64,000 nt of DNA from Lutjanus erythropterus (GCA_020091685.1 CM034606.1:13873695-13937694), one strand, 5' to 3'. Counted from the first letter of the stretch, positions 10,338-23,279 are shown. Numbers and translations: made by a program. Notes: generated by a model from the letters alone, not told the origin.

Positions 10338-13300
10338 ATGGAGGCTGTGGCCGAGGAGCTGCGGGCCGGCTCTCGGGTACCTGTCACTATCGATCAAATA
10401 GTTAACGATACACTGGTGGTGACGCTGACCTATCGAGAAAGGAGCTACACGGGGATATTACTTGATTGCAACAAAAAGTGAGTGCTATTTTGTTTGTTCT
10501 CTTTATATATTTATCTATTAATTTGCTAAACTCGGCTAACGGCTAATCTGTCTTTGATGCTAACGAGTCAAAGCTAGCTGTTAGCTAACAGGGCCTCCAT
10601 ACAAAAGACTCCCAGGTTATTGTAGCTGACAGGGTAGCTATCTGCTAGCTGCTCGGCTAATGGAAAACTCAGTTTAATTTAGCCCACAATGACATGGTTT
10701 AATACGTTATTTTATGATGTTGTAATACTGCATGTCAAGATAATAACGCTGTCCACAGAGATTTGTGATGACTTGTCTTTAACAATAACTAATGTCAATG
10801 GGTTCATCTATAGCTTATTGTTAGCCTAATCAAATACAGAGCAGCTGAGTAAAAGGGTAGGCCTTGTCTGAACAGTATTCTGTATATCACATATGTTTGG
10901 ATGTATTTACACGTACAAATAGTATTGCATTGTGTACTAGTTTCTGGAGTGATGTTTGAATCCAAATAATATGATATACAGTTGCTGTTTTCAGAGATAG
11001 TTCTCCATAACCAGTTACTTTGATCTGTAGACACAATGGAAAAATGGCAAAAAGGAGACATATACATATGGGATTTGATGAATCACAACTGTAATGCTTT
11101 TGCTTTAAACATGCCTCTGATAAGACACAGTGACCATTTTAGGTCTGTGTTTGACAAGAAAAGGCCCTCTCTTGCCAGTGAAGTAGAAAACACAATCCTG
11201 CTCAAATGAGAAAAAACTGGATGTGTATAATTTGACACACATCAGTGTCATGACTTATCTGCCCTTCTTGCTGTGTGTGTCACATGTATAAGCCTTGTGT
11301 TGCTCTTCAGTGCTGTGCACCTTAAAAGCCACTGGCTTTAGACTATTTATAGACTACCAGAATCAGAATCTGACCAGCTTTGCCCCTTAGTATGCTTAGA
11401 TAGTTTTTCATGTGAGAGCTCAAGCTGTCCTGAAAATAACCCACCCAAATGGGAAAAGGCAGGCCTTGGAATAACTTAAAATAGGCCTATATTTCAGGCC
11501 TTGTCACTGACAAAATTTGACTTCTTCTTCCTTTTCAGCTCATGGAAGTACGTTTCCTGTCATTGTCTCCCACAGGTTTTTTTTTTTTGTAATGTCATCA
11601 TCTAGGCCTATCATTCAGGCAGATCTCCGCATTTAGTTACACTGTACACAACGCGAATTGGCAACAGTGCAGGGACTCGTAGCTGGTCATATGCTGTGTC
11701 CTTGTGCTGTGCTTAACTAGCACTGCCTGTTCCCTGTCACAGGCAGACCTGTTTGTACCGTGTCAATCATTATGAAGGCTAATATTCGGCTGCTGTAGGG
11801 GCACAAATAAAAAGGTGAGAGGAACAAGCTGCACCAAGAGACTATTATTCGGAGGTGCCTGCCAGTTACCTCTCCTGGGTAGGAAAATGGGCTCCCCAAA
11901 TGTGCACTAATTAATAATCTCACCACACATAAGCCCTGAGTAGACACGGATGTAAAAACAAACTGAAATCTCCTGGCTCCTTCCCCACATCTCTGAATCC
12001 CGAGTGATTCATGGGATTGTTTTTGTTCAGTCAGATGTTGGGGAGGGGGGGTTCCTGGGCATCCTGTAGTCTCTTTGTCTGCTGTCTCCTGACTAAAGCA
12101 ACACAGCCATGTTACTGTTGCCTGCCAGCCACCTCTCAAAGACTCCTTGGCAGTTGGGCCTTCTTTGGACATGTTTTCTGGTCCCAGAGTATGAGAAAGA
12201 AGACATAAAATTACTCGCAGAGAGTCATTGATACTATTGCTCCAGCTTTGTGGCCTAGGGCAACAGAAGAGATAACTGCCTGGGTGTTTGCAGGCCCCAA
12301 CCCCCACACGTAAAGAATTTTCAGCATACAGGTGACAGAGGGACGTGTCACTGGTTCCAGTCAAAGTTAAACAAAGTGGTAAAATAGTTTTTTCTCATTA
12401 AAGCCTATGATAGGCTGTTTATAGGAAAGGTTTTGGACAGCTTTGGGAGCTCTTTTTCTGTTTTCCAAATTGAAGCCGCAAGGTATTTTATTTGTACTGT
12501 TATCTGTCATGGTGAAATGCAAACATAGCATTACAGTATCGATCTTGTGAAGGAAATTGCTTAACTAAAAAATTCAAGAAATGCTTGTCATGTGTAACGA
12601 GAATGTTTGGTTTGGCTTGCATGTACTAAACTCAAATGAAGCTCAGTGAGACACGCAGTTATTAATTTGTTGTTGCTTTCTTTCTCTCGTTCATCCCAGG
12701 ACTGGGCTGTTTTGTCTACCAGATTTCACTGCAAAACCAGGGGACTGCCCAATACCTAAACCAGCTTGTGAAATCCCAGAGGTTCTGAGTGAGGAACCGG
12801 TTTCCAAATCTCCCAGCCAGGCTTCACACAGACCAAAGGATGAAAACACTCTCCCTGAAAGCAGCATACCTACTGCACCTCTTCCCTGTCCTGTACCCAC
12901 ACCAGTGCCAGCTGGACAGACTCCTTACCCTCCTTATTTTGAAGGAGCCCCCTTCCCGCAGCCCTTATGGGTGCGCCACAGCTACAGCCAATGGGTACCT
13001 CAACCCCCACCGCGACCAATCAAGAGAAAGAAGAGGCGAACGCGAGAGCCTGGCCGCATGACTATGAGTACTATCCGACTGCGGCCACGGCAGGTACTAT
13101 GTGAAAAGTGCAAGAACACACTGAATAGTGATGAGGACAGCAAAGATGGAATGAGTAACACTAAGACTTCTAGGAAAGAGAATGCACTACATAGTGATGA
13201 TGATGGCGATGACAAGGATACTCCCTCTAAGCTGTCAAGAAAAGAGGATGTTGTTGCAACCAAGGACACTAAGAGACGTGAAAATGGCACCAGCCTTGAC

Positions 13301-14428
13301 AGCAAACGCCTCAGGAAGGACAAACGGGGGGAAGCTGAAGGGGAGAAGTACCCCGGAGGTGACGTTATCCCCCACAGTCCTGTCATAAAAATCTCCTACA
13401 GCACTCCACAGGGCAAGGGGGAGGTCATGAAAATCCCCTCCAGAGTCCACGGTTCAGTCAAGCCGTTCTGCCCCAAACAGCTGGCGCAGAACGGTGTGGG
13501 AGAAAATGGCAAGATACCTTCTGATCCCACCAAGGAGCAACGGCACATTCTAGATGCCACGAGGTCTGGCCTCACTGTGTCCATTCCCAAACTCAAACTA
13601 ACCAGGCCTTATACAACCGTGGGTCAGGACTTGCCTTCTCCAAAGATCCGCTTGAAACCCCCTCCAGGGGAGGGTGAGGAGAGTGTGGTTGAGTATGAGG
13701 CAGAACTTGTAGGAGGCACCAAAAGACGGAGCCCCAGGGCTCCCGGTCCCTGCCTCCCCCACTCTGAAGACTCCGGGGAAGGCAAAAACTCTCTGGAGTT
13801 GTGGTCAGGGAGTTCAGGAGAGGAGGCGGAGCGTGGCCATGGCGACCTCACCCTTCTCATCAATTTCCGTAAGCGTAAAGCGGATTCTTCTAGCCTGTCA
13901 GTCTGCAGCAGCGATAGTTTAGATGAATCCAAGTCCTTCAGCTCTGATGGCACCTCACCAGAGCTGTGCGATCTGGCCCCAGGTGAAGACCTGTCTGTAA
14001 CCTCATCATCTGTACCCTCACGGGAAGACTGCAAGACAGTGCCGCCGCTTACGGTGCGGCTTCACACCCGCAGCATGACAAAGTGTGTAACAGAAGAGGG
14101 CCATGCCGTGGCAGTGGGTGACATTGTTTGGGGGAAGATTCATGGCTTCCCCTGGTGGCCAGCACGCGTCCTCAGCATCAGTGGCACCCGCAAACAGGAG
14201 ACCACCAGTTGCGAGGCCCAGTGGCCCCAGGCAAAGGTGGCGTGGTTTGGTTCACCCACCACCTCCCAGCTTTCTGTTGCCAAACTGTCACCCTTCAGAG
14301 AGTTCTTCAGGTCCCGCTTCAACCGCAAGAAGAAAGGGATGTACCGGAGAGCCATCCTGGAGGCAGCCAAGGCCGTCGGCCACATGGGCCCAGAGATTAC
14401 ATCGCTGCTTTCCCACTGCGACACGTAG
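10338..14428 (+). CDS. pwwp2b: PWWP2B, PWWP domain-containing chromatin reader
   Basis: Coding exons 10338-10477 and 12700-14428 give 622 residues (human about 590). The ATG at 10338 has a strong context (AAACATGG). The frame is open upstream to a TTG at 10266, which I reject as a start. Residues 1-50 form the conserved N-terminal block (LVVTLTYRERSYTGILLDC). Residues 123-188 hold YPPYFEGAPFPQPLW, a basic stretch and the CEKC pair (C181, C184). Residues 273-300 hold SPVIKISYSTPQGKGE. The middle is acidic and serine-rich. The PWWP domain spans about 514-600 with GFPWWP intact at 529-534. The family is nuclear: PWWP2A/B bind H3K36me3 nucleosomes and an MTA1-HDAC-RBBP subcomplex of NuRD. The N-terminal and central motifs fit 2B better than 2A. 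A GTAGGT donor overlaps the stop: splicing from 14424 to 18405 would end the protein DTG rather than DT. Confidence 0.94.
10478..12699 (+). other. PWWP2B intron 1
   Basis: GTGAGT donor at 10478 and a pyrimidine tract with CCCAG acceptor at 12699. No named repeat is recognised. Much of 11700-12360 is complex sequence, with an antisense open frame of 215 codons (11717-12364) that shows no recognisable domain. A conserved element is as likely an explanation as a gene. Confidence 0.6.
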
Positions 14429-14476
14429 GTTAGTTCACAACAGGTAGATGCTACATGTGGGTGTATTTACCAAAGC

Positions 14477-14854
14477 TAGGGCCAACCAATACTGGATTTC
14501 TGGGGTTGGTGCTGATTCTGATATAAGGGATTTAAAAAAAAAAAAAAGATATTTTTTATACAAAATATAATATACAATATATAGAGCATATACACACACA
14601 CATTTTTCGCATTGATCCCTCTTGACACAAACGTAAAGGAGACAGGAGATTTTAGTGTCACAGTAAACTTTATTGTCCCAGTTGACATCAGTGCACCTAA
14701 ACAGTAAACAGAATTATGAAAAAGGGTCAAATATACATAAAATGCTGCTTATAAAACCAACCTGCATTATGTTCTTTTACAAGAAAGTTTTCATATCAGC
14801 ACAGATAATAATATAATGATATAGGCCAATATCGAGCTGATAATATCACATCTC
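14477..14854. mobile_element. Possible hAT-like MITE
   Basis: Begins TAGGGCCAACCAATACTGG, resembling ends of fish repeats rich in GGCCGATA-type words, and ends near GGCCAATATCGAGCTGATAA. The flanking octamers ACCAAAGC (14469-14476) and ACCAAAAC (14855-14862) match at 7 of 8 positions. The right terminal repeat is badly decayed, so the call is tentative. Confidence 0.42.
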
Positions 14855-15704
14855 ACCAAAACCAACATTATTAATCTCTCACCTACCTAATTTATGTTTT
14901 GTCGGGGTGTTCACTTAATTGACTCTTTCTCACAGGCTTTAGCAAACCACTTTGCTACCTGAAAGTACAACACCAAACCCCATTAATATTACTTTGTGTA
15001 TGAACAACCAATCACTGTCTGTTTGCTGTCACTTGTGTCCTTTGCATGGGTTCATTCAGACAGAGGAAGTTTAACCAGTAGTTTTATGTAATATCATTAT
15101 TACCTAAGAGTTTCCAGGCTAACTAAGAAAAGTACTCAAAAGATAGGAGAAATTGCAACAGGGCTCCAGTGCATGTATCTAAGAGCTGGCCAGAGAGTAG
15201 ATGTCATTTTGGTGGTTTGAGCAAACTTTGGCTACAGTAAACAGGATACAGTGCAAAACAAAACTAAATGATATATACTAAGCTAATAAAGGAAGCACTG
15301 GCAATTTGTCATATCAGCTGAAAGACAAACATCCTATAATACGAAAAGTGTATGGTCATAAAAAAGACAGAAGTTTTTATACACAGGAAACTAAACTGAA
15401 CTTAATTTTATTTTAAGGGACATTGATTTAGTTTTAAGCTGAAAAAGAGCACAGTTTTGTTTTTAAAGAAATTACATTAATATAATTTATCATAAAACAC
15501 AGTATGTATAAGATGCATCAGCAAACTCTGTAACTATTCCTGTAGACTTATGAATCATAGGATCTACTTAGAACCTAATAAGGAACATTGCAGTTTAAAG
15601 AGGGATGCTAAGTCTTTTACTCCTACTCCAGCTGAGATTGTGATTTGAAAGGAGTCCCTTATTGAAGTTTTTTTAAGTTTGGTGTTCAAAATTTGAGTCT
15701 CAAA

Positions 15705-16100
15705 TAGAGACGTGTATTGAGAACCAGTTCCAAACTGGTATTGGTTAATGAGAAGTCGGTACCAAAACATTGATAAGCTCCTGGAAAAAAGGTTCCTGCG
15801 ATCAGTATTTATGTGATGTTACATAAACAGCTCACAGGCTGAAATGGTCAAAAGTGTCGGCTCACTTTACTAAATTTAATTAAAATGCAGCTAAATGCAG
15901 GAACTCAGGAAACAATGTAACTTGTTACTTCTGTAAAAAGGTAACAATAAAACAGCTGTTGAATCGTTTCATGTCATGCCTTTAGTTTTTACGCCAATTT
16001 ATGGCGAGTATTAGCAATAAGAGTACCAGTAAGTACTGGTATTGATAATCAGTATTAGTTTCTATATTGGTGTGAAAAAATTCCAGCATGCCCGTCCCTA
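15705..16100. mobile_element. hAT-like MITE with perfect 8-bp target duplication
   Basis: GTCTCAAA occurs at 15697-15704 and again at 16101-16108, directly flanking the element. The left end TAGAGACGTGTAT and the reverse complement of the right end TAGGGACGGGCAT agree at 10 of 13 positions. The 396 bp between have no coding capacity. It lies in probable intron 2 of PWWP2B. Confidence 0.82.
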
Positions 16101-18404
16101 GTCTCAAAACTCAAGAGATTTGGTTGAAATCTCTCTCTAACTGATGATCACAATCTGCAGCTACAACCTGAAAGTACAGTAGAACTGAATTCATGCCAAA
16201 ATAAACTGCTGAAAAAAAAAGAGCTTCAGCTTCCTAATTTTTCATGAGCTGCTTGACCCAAATATGAAGCTACTGGTTCAAAACTGTAAAGCAGATGAGA
16301 TTAAATTATTAATATGATGTGAGTTAAAGTTCCACTGTGAAATTCTGACTCATGAAAGTGATGACTGATAGTTTTATGGCAGAAGATATATCAGTGTTTT
16401 TAGAACAGAACTACAGAGTTTCTTCCCTCACAAATGATGTTTGGCCGAGCATTGACACCAGCTTGCTGAAAGCACATTAACCAGGCAAGAGACTAGTTTA
16501 GTTTTGACCTTTTATGAAGGCACTCATGAAATAAAACATTAAGTAGCATGAGCTGATGTGTTTGTCGTTATCAGTACGGCTAAAAATGAGAAACTGCTAC
16601 CTGAATGTTTTGTACATGGCTACTTTTTGCAAATAATAAAGAGTAAACAGAAATATTGAAACATCTGAGTTTAGTTTATTTGTATTTTACAAACTCAGAC
16701 ATCAGAAGTCAGAATTACAGTTGCTCAAAATGCCTACATTCGAGAGCCCTGATTGCTAATGACATTTTGTGCCCTGAAACGGGGTTATTCATCTGCAATA
16801 GCAAGTGTGCCAAAAAGGAAAATCACTCGGGTTTCTGGGGCACATAGAACACTTTGTCAGTTAATGGCTACAAATAACTTTTACTGTATAATGTGAACGG
16901 ATATCTACATATATTACTGGAATAAACACGTGTATTCCCTTTCTTTAATAATCAGTAAAAAACTTATAGTTACTGAGCTTGATTCAAAAAGATACATCTC
17001 AAAAACTAAGGAGACATGAAGTGTTTTTCTGACCATCAGACTGACAGTAAGTAGGCCCGTTTATAATATCCTCACTAACACTTCCAAGCAGACATAAGAT
17101 GCTTATAGCAGCCCACATCCATATTTGTTAAAGGCGAAAACAGTATAACAGTATCCAGACTACACTAAATACTCAGTAAATATCACAGGGAGCCTCTTGT
17201 GAACAGATTGTGAAAAGATTTTTAAAAAAAAAGCCATATCTGGACTGCAGGCTGCTAGTTGAATAGTTCTGTCCTAAAATATCCTGCAGATTAAATTAGA
17301 CACCATAAAACTGTTATTCAGATCTATTTAAAATGTTACCCTCTTTGATAGTTGCAAAAATTCATAGCCATAGCCATATTTTTCTCAGTATATGGAATTA
17401 ATTAGATGTGGACTGCAAGAGCAGAAGATCTTGCACACATTTGTAGATGTGTTATTATTTTTACTGAGTAAATGTGGCTTTTAATTGTGAAGTACGTTCA
17501 GGTCATGTGGCCCAGCCCCACGTCAGATGATTAAAATATCTAATTTGGTGATATTAATGTTAAATTTTAGGGGAAGCCGAGTGGAAAAAGAATCTGCACC
17601 AACCGGCCTATTACACAAACACTTACAAATAGTTCTGCCATGCCAGCCTGGGGTCTCCAGCTACGTTTATGTCATGAAGGAGTTGCTGTGTTCAAAGCAG
17701 CAAAACAAACATTAATACCAGCTTTAATGCGGGCACAGGCTGTACTGCTGACTGTCAACAAGAACGGCTTGTTAAAACAGCTAATTTAAGGGAATGAGTC
17801 CCAGCAAATAGAATTACTGCTTTAGCACAATAAAAGCAAAGGTATTAGTCCACACAAGTGAATAAAAATAGGTTTTCTGCTTTGTCTTAAAAGCACACTG
17901 TCGTGCTGCGGTTATGCCAAGCTTGTTTCCCTTGGTTTCCTGATGCATTCTCGCTGTGTAGCCAAGCAGCAGGTCCTCAACACACACTCAGAGGTTAAAT
18001 ATTGTCTCTTGAGTGATATGAGAGACAGACAAGCAGCTCCCAAGCCTTCTGTTGACACAGTTATGGCCTCAGTAGCCAAGAAGAGGTTGCTTGTAGTTGA
18101 GAATATACACAGTAAGGAGTGAAGACGAGCCTATATTTGGTACTTTTTCCAGAGCTCATGAAGGAAGCGTTTTTTTCTTGCTCTGTCAGCTACATAGAGG
18201 TTTCAGCAGGATGGAAAGAAGCTGACGTTCACATCACAGTGCTCCATAATCCTTAGATGAATAACATGTCATGTTGAGAACCACATCTCTCCAAGTGCTG
18301 AGGCTTGTGCACCCAGTTAGAAATTCCCTACACAGGATATATGACCTGCCTTGTTTGCTCATTGTCTTTACTTTGTGCTCTTTTCTTCTTTTTCTCTTGT
18401 GCAG

Positions 18405-20255
18405 AGGCTGAGGACTGACTAGAGGACTGGTTTTTCTGAATTCTCAGACTCTGTCATCAAGACCCAGGAGGGAGTACGTGAGGTTGCCACGGCTACTATT
18501 TATATGCCGTTTTTTTTTTTTTTTTCTTTTTTTTTTTTTCACAAGGCTGGTTGAAAAAAATGGCCGTCAAGGTGGAGTGTTGTTGAGACTGGATAAGGGA
18601 GCAAAAAAAAGGCCAGGCATCTCATGGTCTGCTATGAACTGAACTATTCCTCCTTTTTTTTTATTTTCTAGATTTAATCATATTTCAATAGAGCCGAATA
18701 ACGACACTACAAGGACCCAAATGTATTTATTATCTTTAATGGTTTATTATGATCCACCCTTCTACTACAGTCTCGCAAAACTCCCAGTCTGCTGCTGTCA
18801 TTATCACGGTCTTCGACGCTGATGCGTTCGCTGCGAGGTCCAGCTCGTCCGGCCAGAGGAATCCGGTGGCATCTTCAAAGGAATAAAACCCCACCACCTT
18901 TGGATACGAGACGTTTGACCACGGTTTGAAAAAGTCTTACCCTGAATCCTCTTACTTCTAAAAATGTGAACGGCTCCATCCAGAGACAGTAGTGACTGTT
19001 CCAGCTCTTCTAGCGATCAGTGTTCCATCCTCGTAGCCTTCTGCGACATTAGTTGGATTTGTGGATGTATTTATACTGAACTCTATTCCTCTCCAGAATC
19101 ATGTTGTGTCTCTCTTCCATTTCATTTTTAACTTTTAGGAGTGTCACGTCACCAAACTTCCCCCTCCAACTCTTTTTATTTGTCCTGAGATCCATTTTTA
19201 CATCACTTTCATTATTTAAAGCGTCACATTTAAGAAAAAAAAGCACTTTATCTGTACCTTGGTGGCCTGCTGTAAGCTCACTGTCTGAAACACTATTGCG
19301 AGATACAGCCCTGATAGGCAGCAGGGGAGTTCAGAAGTCTTTGTGGTTGACTATCCATGGCCTTGGAGATACACACACACACACGAAAAAATCTTTTTTT
19401 ATTTTATTTTATTGTACGACTTTGGGGACACCAGACACGGATGGTTGTGTACACTGTATTCTCGCATTTGACTTGTTTCTCTCTCAGCTTATTTGCCACA
19501 CACACTACAAAAATCCACGTTAAACATTTCCACTGGAGAAACATGGGTGAACAAATGTGTCCAAGCCCCCTATGCATTATCAGTTAAAGCTTTATGAGTG
19601 ACTTTGGGAGAAAAAAAAATGTAACAACATGCTGTAAGAATACTGTGAATTCAACTGCTGAGTGTGCTGAAGAAAAGCTCGCTACTAGTCGGAGCCTGCA
19701 GTTATTGAGTCATCCGGCGAAAGCAGACTGCAACGCTGACCTTTAGTGACCTTTGTGTTGAAAGCGGCACTGTTGGAATCGGGGGAGGGAGTGGGGGGGC
19801 AGTGAAGGCAAGAGACCACGGCTGTCAAGCACAGGCCGGTCTGTATTAAAAAAACTTACCGAAGATTGCACACAGTCACGCTCAGCCAACCAGCCTGTCT
19901 CCTTTCTGCCTCTCTGGGAACACTTTGTTCAGCTCGAGGCTGAGAACTAGCTCAGTGATTGTCAGTGAGAGGAGTGTGTTTATTAGGAGAGCAGGTAATG
20001 CACTCCTCCCATTTTGATAATCTGCGGTTTGACTGTTTGCTGTCAAGTCCGGCTAGTTTCCACGCAGCCTTGCACAACGAGGAGTGGGAGAGTCTAAATG
20101 TATGTATGCCTGAGAGGGGAAACGGTCGTCAGGATTTTCCTGTGTATGAGCAACATGGCTATCTACTGTTGCGCACGTTGGTCAATGTTATTGGCTACTT
20201 TTTTGTTTTCTTTTTTACATGTACTGTACATAAAATAAAATATAAAGCAATACCT
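18405..20255 (+). other. pwwp2b: Probable PWWP2B 3' exon (mostly 3' UTR)
   Basis: A strong acceptor (C/T-rich tract then GCAG) ends at 18404. In the frame left by the donor at 14424, the exon adds one codon (GGC) and a TGA at 18409-18411. The rest would be untranslated and ends near the AATAAA at 20234. It contains long T tracts (18508-18540, about 20317 is beyond the end) and a short ACAC run at 19372. No other gene is visible here. The exon is predicted from splice signals only. Confidence 0.55.
20234..20239 (+). terminator. Candidate PWWP2B polyadenylation signal
   Basis: AATAAA followed within 30 nt by TGTGCTGTTGTGG, a GU-rich downstream element. An earlier AATAAA at 18882-18887 could also be used. 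Confidence 0.5.
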
Positions 20256-20710
20256 GTGCTGTTGTGGATGGATCACTTTCTCATGAACAATCAGAAGAGA
20301 TGTGGCAGCTCATGCTTTTTTTTTTTTTTTTTGTTTATCAAAAAAAAACATTTTTCCTCTGACATGTAGTGCTGTTTATCCATCTAGATCAGGAGTCTTG
20401 AATTTTTTTCAGGCCACGGACCCTTTATCTGATAGAGAGACAGAGCAGGGACCCCATACTACATATATCACTTTGAATATTTTCTGGTCTTTTCTTTTTT
20501 GCCGTTACTTGTAGCTGCTAAGTCAGCAACAGTTGTGGCAGGGCTGTTAGCTGCGTTAGCCTCACCCTCTGCACTTTCTCTCGTGGTTTCTGAGGTGGAG
20601 GGTATGTGAGAGTCTCTTGGTAATTAAGTTACAAAACTATCCGTTGTGGCTCACAAGTGTCTGTAAACTTGGGATAATAATACAGCTAAGTGTAAAGAAT
20701 AATGTACAGA

Positions 20711-20985
20711 GAAGAGCTGCAGCGATTAACTGATTATTAAATTAATCACCAACTATTTTGATCATCAACTAATTGGTTTGAGCTCCACAAATATGAGTAT
20801 CTTCTTCTCTTACTGTGACTATCTAAACTGATTATCTTTTTGGTTGTGGGCAAAACAAGATATTTGAGGATGTCTTCCTGGGCTTTGGGAAACATTGGTC
20901 AACATTTTTCACCATTTCCTGACATTTTTTAGACAACTATCAGTTGGAAAATAACTGACTATTAAAAATAATCATTCTAATCATC
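20711..20985. repeat. hAT-like MITE relic, AGCTGCAACGATTA family (copy 1)
   Basis: Starts AGCTGCAGCGATTAACTG and contains ACTATTTTGATCATCAACTA, GGCAAAACAAGATATTTGAG and TTTCACCATTTCCTGACATT, in the same order as the better copy at 21733-22052. The right end is decayed. Confidence 0.65.
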
Positions 20986-21732
20986 AGTTTTTACCTTGCT
21001 ACTTGCTTAAAAAAATCAATTTGGCACAAAATATTAATATAAAAATGATTTTGTTGCTCCTACAGAGTCTGATCAGAAGCGCCCAGAGCAGGTTTGTTAT
21101 ACAGAAATAACAGACCTTAGAATGCTACAAATCAGAATTGAGTATTTAGTGAAGCCACCTATTAAGTTTTAATAATACAAACCCAACTAGTTTGCTGTTG
21201 TGGATAGGTGCTGCTCAGTTATTTCTTAGGGTAGCTCTCATGATTGCATGAGGATTCATGGGTTTCCTTTTATCAGTGTTGTGTAAATTAAATAATTTTT
21301 TCTGTTGTGATGAATAGGCCAATTTACCTCTTTTGAGATATTTTACTTTTTGAAGAAAAAAATTAATGTCTCTACGGATGAGAGGATACTGTTACTGTTA
21401 CAGATACTATTCCTTTAATGATTGAACTGCTGAAGGGGAGAAGCATAGCCTGTGATATTAAGAGTCTTATGAAAGGGGCATTTCATCAATGTTACGCTTG
21501 AATCTTCAGGTGTCAAATGGGCAAAATTCCCCTTTTACCCACCATGAGAAGTAACATTCAGTCTGTTCAATCAGCTGTAAAATGTGACTAGTGGCAGAGT
21601 TGCAGAATGAGAAAAAAACAATAACCTTGATGATGTCATAGCAATGTCACTGAGGCTATTCAGATGAAACCCTGCAAACTCTTACTGTAGAGTTTTAAAG
21701 AAATTAGCATTTACCAGGGTGGGGGTCTAATG

Positions 21733-22052
21733 TAGAGCTGCAACAATTAGTCGATTAATTTATTAGCTGTTAGCTATTAAATTAATTGTCAACTATTTTG
21801 ATAATCAAATTATTGTTTTGAGTCATTTTTTAAAGATTTCAGCTTCTAAAATGCGAATATTTTCTGTTTTCTTTGCTCCTCTATGACAGAAGGCTGAATA
21901 TGGACAAAACGAGACATTTGAGGACGTCACCTTGGACAGTGATCAACATTTTACACCATTTTCTTACATTTTAAGGACCAAAAAGCTAATTGATTAATCG
22001 AGAAAATCGACACAGTAATGGGTAATGAAAATAATCATTGGTCACAGCTGAA
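21733..22052. mobile_element. hAT-like MITE, same family (copy 2), with target duplication
   Basis: Begins TAGAGCTGCAACAATTAGTC and ends GGTCACAGCTGAA, whose reverse complement retains the AGCTG core. Flanking octamers GTCTAATG (21725-21732) and GTGTAATG (22053-22060) match at 7 of 8. No coding frame. The 320-bp interior is shared with the copies at 20711 and 28020. Confidence 0.68.
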
Positions 22053-22612
22053 GTGTAATGAAAGATACTATTCAGTCATAGCTCTCCTTCTGTTTTGCCT
22101 TCTACCTTCCTCACAAATTTTCCAGGCTCCCCCTCAGCTGTGGTAATGTCATGCGTGTTGATTTGTAGCCTCCGTGTCATAAATAGGAGTGGTTAACTAT
22201 GTCTGTTGCATAACTAGTGTGTGCGGCTCATTGGATAGGCCGGTCAGGGTGAGGTGACCCTGTGGCTATCTCCTGATCAGATCATTTTACTATAGAGGCT
22301 CAGCTGTAGATCTCCCCTCCCCCACCGCCTGCTCTCACTTCATAACTCTCCGCTGTGTTTCCCTTTGGAGCAAAGCTGCCCCAAAGCAAATTGACTGATT
22401 CAACAGGGACAGACCTAAAAGGGTGTGTGGTATTAAACAGATACTCTTGAAATAGAGCAGCACCATCGCTACTGATATTCAGAGTTCAGTAACAGCAGCA
22501 CATCGAGCTTTCTGCTGCAGCATTTCACCACTAAAGCAGTCCAATGGGGCAGTTGTGCATTTTTACATCTGAAGGGAAAGGTCACAAAACACATTCTCTC
22601 AGGCTTTATTAA

Positions 22613-22960
22613 GTTAAAGGAATAATTTGACGTTTTATAGAGTACATTAAGAAGATCAATATCACTGTAACGTCTGAACTAAGTATAACACTACAGCCAG
22701 GAGACGAGCTAGCTCAGCTTAATGACTGGAAAAAAGAGGAAACAGCTAGTCTGACTCTGTGCAAAGGTAACAAAATCAACCAATCAGCAACTTCTTGTGG
22801 TTATTTTATACAACAGTTACTTCTGACCAAGTGATTTGATTGGACGAGACATTCCATGAGTGCTGATAAAGAGTGCAGCATCACTGGGACTTTAACTTAT
22901 TTATCACTCCGCTTTATACTGTTCTAATAACCATTAGCCTGCACTGACTAACAGGGACTA
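22613..22960. repeat. Foldback/MITE repeat, copy 2 (left part)
   Basis: Begins TTAAAGGAATAATTTGACGT and continues through ACAGCCAGGAGACGAGCTAG and AAGGTAACAAAATCAACCAA, the counterpart of the repeat at 3070-4191. Only the left half is present; the right edge is uncertain. Confidence 0.6.
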
Positions 22961-23279
22961 TAGAGACAAGGAGGAGACAGGACACGTCTTGTACATTATT
23001 CAGGGCGTATTACTGTGGATTGCTGTCACGCGCTTTAATCTGACAAAGTACACAGAGAAGGATACAAGCGCAGCAGTTTTAACAGCTTTCTATCTGTTAA
23101 TCAGGGAAAATACCCACGCTTCTGTGCATATGGGTTACCATTGTTATGAAATGAGTTGCATAAATATATACAGGGCTTATACAGATCAATAAAGTAAATG
23201 CTCTCTGAACAGATTTCACAATCAGCAGATGAATTTATCGGTAGTTTAGCTTTTGAAATCATACTGAAGTCTGCTGCTA

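Larger units (their letters stand above)
14425..18404 (+). other. Probable PWWP2B intron 2
   Basis: Bounded by GTAGGT at 14425 and by a long pyrimidine tract ending TTGTGCAG at 18404. It contains the repeat at 14477-14854 and the hAT-like MITE at 15705-16100. The rest (16101-18404) is AT-rich and shows nothing I can name. If the intron is not used, this is intergenic. Confidence 0.6.

Noticed and set aside
13000..14034. Several long antisense open frames across the PWWP2B exon
   Set aside because: They are shadows of a GC-richer coding exon and show no domain of their own.
12905..14428. Treating the large exon alone as a complete gene starting at a GTG or internal ATG
   Set aside because: The exon continues upstream in frame to an acceptor at 12699 and joins the first exon, which carries the conserved N-terminal block.
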